Assembly (NCBI GenBank): GCA_019914945.1
Contig: CM034108.1
Span: 4,350,001 to 4,414,000 of the forward strand
Origin: Typha latifolia
Taxonomy: Eukaryota > Streptophyta > Magnoliopsida > Poales > Typhaceae
Length of the DNA stretch: 64,000 nucleotides
Direction of reading: 5' to 3'
In this document: piece by piece, positions 63,401 through 64,000 of the stretch
Position numbering within the stretch: the first letter of the stretch is position 1
Layout of the letters: every line of letters starts with the position of its first letter
Made by a program: the position numbers and the translations under genes
Notes under the pieces: generated by a model
What the model was told of the DNA's origin: nothing
The model's input: the letters and a program-made list of their open reading frames with translations, nothing else
Database searches by the model: none

Positions 63401-64000
63401 CGGGAATGTTGCTTTTTCAGTGGAACGCATGACATCAATACTTGTCAATAACCTGCACCGTAAGTATTTAAGTATTTAAATACTGGAATATCAAAATTCA
63501 AAACTTCAACTTATCTGTGTTCTGCGTTTATTTCATGTATTCTTATTGTTGGCGTGCATTAAGGATAGGGAACCTTCAGAATTCAGATAGACAGATAGTT
63601 TATGGTTCCGACATCTATGACCCTTTTCAGTCAAGAAGATCTGTAATTTCTGTGTCCAAAATGAGAAATCAGTCAATTAGGTCTACATTCTATAAATTGC
63701 GTCAATAGTTTCAAAATCTATGGCTTCTTCACACTTCCACAGTTCCTTGAATGATCTATCTGTGGTTCATGTGGTTAACTCCAATCTTATATTTCAATTT
63801 CATGTATAAAGTACCATCATCTAACAAGTTGCAGTTGTTAATCTCACTAACTATTCTAAATGCTTAATAGTGTTTTTTTTAATATTTTATATTCTAACAC
63901 TCCTACTCACTTTCTCACTTTTAGGATTAAAACATTTTCTATAGGCTCAAGAAATGGGTTTGAGTTATGGGTGGAGTCTTTTTGTATTAAATTGACAAAG
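36716..64000 (+). CDS. MON2 homologue, N-terminal ~724 codons (gene continues right)
   Basis: Exons: 36716-36820, 37274-37459, 40639-40728, 43302-43375, 43468-43623, 43807-43918, 44115-44170, 46997-47051, 47153-47209, 47323-47424, 48162-48242, 48316-48368, 50400-50472, 56191-56254, 60052-60203, 60290-60417, 60510-60567, 60779-60876, 62232-62316, 62448-62513, 62598-62657, 63113-63199, 63285-63459 (open, phase 1). All are GT-AG and phases agree throughout. The protein starts [20 protein letters not shown]; an Arg-rich, Lys-rich helix is followed by an all-helical DCB domain (about residues 1-190) and a HUS-type region with [33 protein letters not shown] and [15 protein letters not shown]. This matches MON2/SEC7-related proteins, which lack the catalytic Sec7 domain. 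MON2 is a peripheral protein of the trans-Golgi and endosomes, partners Dopey, and acts in recycling and vacuolar traffic. Full length is usually about 1650 aa, so less than half is here. The ATG is directly after the GA tract; a second in-frame Met is at codon 4. Confidence 0.93.
38490..38900 (+). mobile_element. LINE (L1-type) 3' remnant in MON2 intron 2
   Basis: The phrase [16 protein letters not shown] (about 38508-38555) matches the conserved MRMLRWM segment near the C-terminus of plant LINE reverse transcriptases. About 300 bp later, ADPK-stop-LGL (about 38827-38850) is the usual end of that frame, and 'agttgggcttacaacttggttgttcc' is the typical 3' UTR tail. Several stops interrupt it. 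It is a 5'-truncated, decayed copy, sense to the gene. Confidence 0.7.
38959..39798. mobile_element. GGCACG-family hAT-like element, copy A (MON2 intron 2)
   Basis: Termini CAAGGATGGCTGTGTCG (left) and CAAGGATCGCTGTGCCGG (right, inward) form a strong inverted repeat. Flanks share TATAT but no full 8-bp duplication. Internal AT-rich sequence matches copies B-D (for example 'ttttattaaa.atatagca' and 'tctaacatgttcctat'). No transposase is seen. Confidence 0.65.
39824..40425. mobile_element. GGCACG-family hAT-like element, copy B (MON2 intron 2)
   Basis: Left terminus CAACGGTCTGTCGTGCCACC; right terminus, inward, CAAGGATATCCGTGCTGG. The interior has 'aggatatatagaaatatttc', 'attaaagataaagcaatag' and repeated 'aacactctataatataattg' words shared with the copies at 52415 and 59260. 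It lies 25 bp after copy A. No clear target duplication. Confidence 0.6.
41175..41364. repeat. 95-bp tandem duplication in MON2 intron 3
   Basis: Copies at 41175-41269 and 41270-41364, each starting GCCATTAGAATATAGAAGCC and ending ACCCCACTAAGA. They differ at about two positions plus a one-base length change in a poly-T run, so the duplication is recent. Confidence 0.9.
41365..42300. other. unclassified repeat-like segment in MON2 intron 3
   Basis: It contains the palindromic CTCTATTTATAGAG (about 41910-41923) and a composition reminiscent of an LTR, but no TG/CA ends or target duplication could be fixed. No coding frame is seen. Confidence 0.3.
42505..42543. repeat. (CT)n microsatellite in MON2 intron 3
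   Basis: About 39 bp of CT repeats inside the intron, followed by CCCCCTTCCC. Of no visible role in splicing, since the acceptor used is at 43301. Confidence 0.9.
42871..43127. repeat. ~121-bp tandem duplication in MON2 intron 3
   Basis: Copies begin at 42871 and 42992 with TCACAGTGAATTGAAA and continue through CAGCAAATGATGACCTAAAA and GAAATCTTATCTTCTTTC. The second has small extra insertions (an additional 'gagttat' and 'gaccttgacc'). Confidence 0.85.
44171..46996 (+). other. MON2 intron 7, no internal gene called
   Basis: 2.8 kb. Overlapping open frames on both strands at about 45442-45847 are long for intron sequence but match nothing I recognise. The rest is AT-rich. No transposon ends could be fixed. 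Confidence 0.4.
48837..49244. mobile_element. MITE-like sequence in MON2 intron 12
   Basis: Left end GGCCTTATTTACTTTAGG and right end, inward, GCTCTCGTTCACTTCAAG are imperfect inverted repeats. The interior contains 'attctagaataa' and 'ttattttagaataa' words found also at 25321-25528. A PIF/Harbinger- or Tourist-like MITE is possible, but the target duplication is unclear. Confidence 0.35.
50473..52406 (+). other. MON2 intron 13, left part
   Basis: AT-rich intron following the donor at 50473. Nothing recognisable beyond short low-complexity runs. Confidence 0.4.
52415..53463. mobile_element. GGCACG-family hAT-like element, copy C, with exact 8-bp target duplication
   Basis: GCTTATAT occurs at 52407-52414 and 53464-53471, directly flanking the element. 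Termini CATGGATGGCTGTGCCG and, inward from the right, CAACGATGGTTGTGTCAA form inverted repeats. Both ends continue into GTGCC/GGCAC-rich palindromic sequence. The interior (about 53090-53390) contains 'tgtgttcaattatattatgg', 'aaaatatgtcatttat' and 'atatcctaagaag' blocks in inverted orientation relative to copy D. 1049 bp, no transposase. This copy defines the family's ends and its hAT-type target duplication. Confidence 0.78.
55001..55161. repeat. 80-bp tandem duplication in MON2 intron 13
   Basis: Copies start at 55001 and 55081 with CAACAT(C/A)ATTTTTTT and run through GAATTAGACTCAA and TAGTCTAATCTGCTT. They differ at roughly seven positions. Confidence 0.85.
57234..57440. mobile_element. 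GGCTCGAGC-rich hAT-like element fragment in MON2 intron 14
   Basis: The left terminus TAGGGCTGTCAAAATAATCG is the same type as the element at 26045. Subterminal GGCTCGAGC, GCTCGATTAAGCTCGGCTCG and CGAGCC words fill about 170 bp and are followed by an (AT)n run at 57408-57440. No matching right end was found, so it is a truncated or decayed copy. Confidence 0.5.
59260..59772. mobile_element. GGCACG-family hAT-like element, copy D (MON2 intron 14)
   Basis: Left terminus CAGTTATGGCTGTGCGAG, right terminus (inward) CAGTGATGGTCGTGCCAG. Both ends are dense in GGCAC/GTGCC, including a poly-C run at 59313-59323 and a repeated GCACACCCCCCTGTGCTAGT unit. Flanking octamers CCTCTAAG and GTTTAAAG agree at 4 of 8 positions only. 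Interior AT-rich blocks match copy B in the same orientation. Confidence 0.7.
61190..61925. mobile_element. decayed fragments related to copy A (MON2 intron 18)
   Basis: 'aaaattaatatgtcaaattcatt' occurs at about 61448 and again at about 61858. Each is followed by a sequence resembling the reverse complement of 39275-39345 within copy A (ending 'aggaacatgttaga' in the second). A GGCACGCGTG-type word lies at 61232. Ends are not definable. Confidence 0.4.
63460..64000 (+). other. start of MON2 intron 23, running off the window
   Basis: Donor GTAAGT at 63460. No following exon is visible before the window ends, so the gene continues to the right. Confidence 0.6.

Noticed and set aside
1..64000. 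CRISPR-like arrays, operons, tRNA or rRNA genes
   Set aside because: No regularly spaced repeats, no cloverleaf or rRNA sequence recognised. The tRNA-complementary word at 8871 is the retrotransposon primer-binding site.

Overview
This is nuclear DNA from a flowering plant. The evidence is GT-AG split genes with long AT-rich introns, typical plant protein families (MUT9/EL1-type kinase, FRIGIDA-like, chloroplast ferredoxin, MON2), Ty1/copia and gypsy-type LTR sequences, hAT-like elements and (GA)n tracts in 5' leaders. The GC-rich, GC3-rich first exons of the FRIGIDA-like and ferredoxin genes next to AT-rich introns suggest a monocot, perhaps a non-grass such as a palm. The taxon is inference only.

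Layout. 1-2600 (+): last three exons of a MUT9-like/HD16 (EL1) casein-kinase-1-type gene whose 5' part lies left of the window. 2601-7600: 3' UTR, an intact non-autonomous hAT-like element (4341-5703, 8-bp target duplication) and decayed sequence. 7701-20246 (-): a three-exon gene for an unnamed plant protein of about 230 aa. Its second intron carries a young-looking but defective copia element (8765-13622) with 106-bp LTRs and a 5-bp target duplication. 20310-29300: repeat-rich spacer with two related large LTR-like sequences, one nested in a GGCTCGAGC-rich hAT-like element. 29322-32090 (+): complete FRIGIDA-like 4 gene. 34760-35242 (-): intronless gene for a chloroplast [2Fe-2S] ferredoxin of the FdC1 type, convergent with the FRIGIDA-like gene. 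36716 to the right edge (+): the first 23 exons (about 724 codons) of a MON2 homologue, inflated to more than 27 kb by introns full of transposon copies.

The host genes are unrelated housekeeping or regulatory genes with no operon-like logic. The strongest observations are: (i) a family of GGCACG-rich hAT-like elements with several copies inside one gene (MON2 introns), one with an exact 8-bp target duplication; (ii) the copia element, whose LTRs differ at 1 of 106 positions although its coding region holds several stops and frameshifts; (iii) the FRIGIDA-like/FdC1 gene pair, which I recall also being neighbours in Arabidopsis; (iv) long (GA)n tracts ending 7-14 nt before the start codons of two independent genes. 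I found no CRISPR array, operon or new defence-like system.
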